Below are positions 13,812 through 15,238 of a stretch of DNA of 15,238 nucleotides, piece by piece. This stretch comes from an uncultured Gemmatimonadota bacterium (lineage in GTDB: Bacteria > Gemmatimonadota > Gemmatimonadetes > Gemmatimonadales > GWC2-71-9), in assembly GCA_946480845.1 (NCBI GenBank), contig CAMLLJ010000035.1, positions 1 through 15,238 on the forward strand. Direction: 5' to 3'. The position numbers and the translations under genes are program-made. Under the pieces are notes generated by a model. It was not told the origin of the DNA and ran no database searches. It worked only from the letters and a program-made list of their open reading frames with translations. The number at the start of each line of letters is the position of its first letter. Within the stretch, counting starts at the first letter, position 1.

Positions 13812-14786
13812 GTGTTCCGCTCCCGAGGTGCCGCCCTGCTGTCCGCGCTGCTGCTCGTCATTGCCTGCGGCGACCGCGCCGGGCGCGCCGCACGTCCCGA
13901 CACCACCGGTGCCGCCCTGCCGGGGCCCGTGACCGCGATCCGGGTGAACCCCGGCCAGCATGGCATGGCCGCCGTGGTCCGCTGGCTCCGCTCGCCTGAC
14001 GGCAGCGCGCTCCTCGTGCTCGAGGACTGGAGCTCGACCGAGAACGAGCCCTTCTACGACGGGTTCCTGCTCGCCTCCGAGGCCGCGGGCAGCACCGTGC
14101 AGGTGGACAGCGTCTGGGACGTGGCGCCCTCCCCCGACTGGAGCCGGGTGGCGTACGGCGAGGCGATCCGCATCATGGTGGGCGAATCCGACGTGATCCC
14201 CGAGGATTCGATCGCGGCGGTTGCCGCGCGGCTCGGCGTCCCCGCGGCCGAGGCGCGCGCCGCGCAGTTCCCCGCGAGCGGGATGGTGGCCGCTGCCGGC
14301 TACGCGCGCCTGGGCACCGCCGACGTGGCCACGGGCGCCTCCCGCACCCTGCCGGTGCTCGCCGGCTGGCGGGTGCGCTGGAGCGACGACGGGACGCGCA
14401 TCCTCGCCGGCCGCGGCCCGGCGCTCGCCGACGACGACGCGCCGGCCACCGGCTGGATCGCGGTCGATCCCGGCACCGGTGCGGTGCTGGGCAGCGCCGA
14501 CTCCGCCGCGGCCGCGCCGGCATGGGTCACCGGCCCCACGCTCGACATCTCGGTCACGCCTGACACCGGCCGCGTCGAGATCCCGGTGGAAGGCGGGATC
14601 GTCGAGAGCGCGGGCGGCACCATCCGCCTGCGCGGCCGCGAGGTCGGCGAGGGGTATGCGCTCGCGGCGACGCAGCGCGGCTGCTACATCGCGGCCCAGG
14701 TGCGCGACGCCGGCGCCGGCGAGTACGACGCGAAGTTCCGCCTCGTCGTCTACGACACCGGCTGCCGCCGCGCGGGCGCACCGTGA
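13812..14786 (+). CDS. Hypothetical lipoprotein upstream of nagB
   Basis: Exported lipoprotein of 324 residues, function unknown. Signal residues 1-18 with lipobox VIAC (C19). The mature part is beta-rich and carries short repeats such as WLRSPDGSALLVLED, PSPDWSRVAYGEAI and WSDDGTRILAGRG, with spacing reminiscent of PD40/beta-propeller blades, too divergent to count. Start is GTG 13812 with GGAGAG just upstream; the open frame continues far leftward but that is antisense to the decarboxylase. Its stop overlaps the nagB GTG (GTGA), so the two are translationally coupled, though an exported lipoprotein beside a cytoplasmic sugar deaminase gives no clear joint role. Likely driven by the shared -10 element at 13774-13787. 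Confidence 0.82.
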   Translation: MFRSRGAALLSALLLVIACGDRAGRAARPDTTGAALPGPVTAIRVNPGQHGMAAVVRWLRSPDGSALLVLEDWSSTENEPFYDGFLLASEAAGSTVQVDSVWDVAPSPDWSRVAYGEAIRIMVGESDVIPEDSIAAVAARLGVPAAEARAAQFPASGMVAAAGYARLGTADVATGASRTLPVLAGWRVRWSDDGTRILAGRGPALADDDAPATGWIAVDPGTGAVLGSADSAAAAPAWVTGPTLDISVTPDTGRVEIPVEGGIVESAGGTIRLRGREVGEGYALAATQRGCYIAAQVRDAGAGEYDAKFRLVVYDTGCRRAGAP

Positions 14787-15238
14787 CCTCGACCACCGAC
14801 CGCGAGCGCATCCGGACCATCGTCATCGACGACACCGACGCGCTGGCCGTGGCCGTGGCGGCGCGGATCGCGGCGCTGATCCGGGCGCGCGCCGCCGAAG
14901 GCCGGCGCACGGTGCTCGGGCTCGCCACGGGCTCGACGCCGGTGGGCGTCTACCGCGAGCTCATCCGGCTGCATCGCGACGAAGGCCTCTCCTTCCGCAG
15001 CGTCGAGACGTTCAACCTCGACGAGTACCATCCGATGCCCCCCGACAGCATCCACGCCTTCCACCGCTTCATGTGGGAGAACCTCTTCTCCCAGGTGGAC
15101 ATCGACCCGGCGTGCGTGCACCTCCCCCGGGGCGACGTGCCGAGGGAGGAGGTGCCGGCGATGGCGGCGGCGTACGAGACGCTGATGGAGCGCGCGGGCG
15201 GGATCGACTTCCAGATCCTCGGCATCGGCAAGACCGGG
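14783..15238 (+). CDS. nagB: Glucosamine-6-phosphate deaminase, long NagB-like type (partial)
   Basis: First 152 codons of a NagB-family protein, cut by the window end. NagB converts glucosamine-6-phosphate to fructose-6-phosphate and ammonia. Visible motifs: LATGSTPVGVYRELIRLH near residue 47 (phosphate loop), TFNLDEYHPMPPDSIHAFHR near 75 with the conserved Asp-Glu of the active site, FMWENLFSQVDID, and ILGIGKTG at the end. Wording resembles the long Bacteroidetes enzymes in which NagB is fused to a C-terminal LmbE/PIG-L-like domain; the fusion is not visible. In E. coli NagB, GVG-N-DG carries catalytic D141; here the aligned position is Thr (GIGKTG). GTG 14783 overlaps the upstream lipoprotein stop, so it is the second gene of an operon. 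The remaining catalytic His and Glu lie beyond the window. Confidence 0.9.
   Translation, partial: MTSTTDRERIRTIVIDDTDALAVAVAARIAALIRARAAEGRRTVLGLATGSTPVGVYRELIRLHRDEGLSFRSVETFNLDEYHPMPPDSIHAFHRFMWENLFSQVDIDPACVHLPRGDVPREEVPAMAAAYETLMERAGGIDFQILGIGKTG

Noticed and set aside
1..15238. tRNA, rRNA, CRISPR array, insertion sequence, integrase, toxin-antitoxin or phage genes
   Set aside because: I looked on both strands and saw no cloverleaf, spaced repeats, transposase or integrase motif. The MazG-like protein is the housekeeping pyrophosphohydrolase type and is not next to a MazEF pair.

Overview
This is a compact, GC-rich bacterial chromosomal segment with 17 protein genes and almost no spare DNA. 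No RNA gene, mobile element or CRISPR array is visible. Gene style suggests Gemmatimonadota or a close FCB-group relative, held at moderate confidence: several exported lipoproteins with short lipoboxes, a secreted M28 peptidase, a TonB-C lipoprotein, a NagB resembling the long Bacteroidetes type, GTGA start/stop overlaps, and recurrent TAnnTTT(C/G) elements just upstream of starts. The lineage call is an inference; no rRNA or other marker gene is present.

Layout. 1-373 (-): start of a 2-oxoacid dehydrogenase E1 gene. 435-2467 (-): a small unknown protein followed by an amidohydrolase lipoprotein. 2541-3478 (+): a DJ-1/PfpI protein and a MazG-like pyrophosphohydrolase. 3321-6785 (-): a tightly packed operon of proline dehydrogenase, a 104-residue unknown, the ribosome-assembly GTPase RsgA and an ATP-grasp enzyme. 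6918-7964 (+): a type IB topoisomerase diverging from that operon. 7978-8373 (-): an unknown 131-residue protein. 8454-9682 (+): the two-gene membrane pair resembling TIGR02587/TIGR02588. 9695-11266 (-): a secreted M28 metallopeptidase. 11358-12227 (+): a TonB-C lipoprotein. 12285-13784 (-): a PLP-dependent decarboxylase. 13812-15238 (+): an unknown lipoprotein overlapping the start of a NagB-type glucosamine-6-phosphate deaminase, cut by the window end.

Functionally this is mostly housekeeping and catabolism: proline oxidation, amino-acid decarboxylation, amino-sugar use, peptide degradation and oxoacid oxidation, plus nucleotide and protein quality control. I see no clear new multi-gene defence or biosynthetic system. 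The more unusual material is in the control regions and in single residues: twin palindromes over the proline dehydrogenase promoter, a 10-bp hairpin touching the start codon of the membrane pair, a near-symmetric shared -10 element between the decarboxylase and lipoprotein genes, and an Asn in RsgA where the catalytic switch I His is expected.
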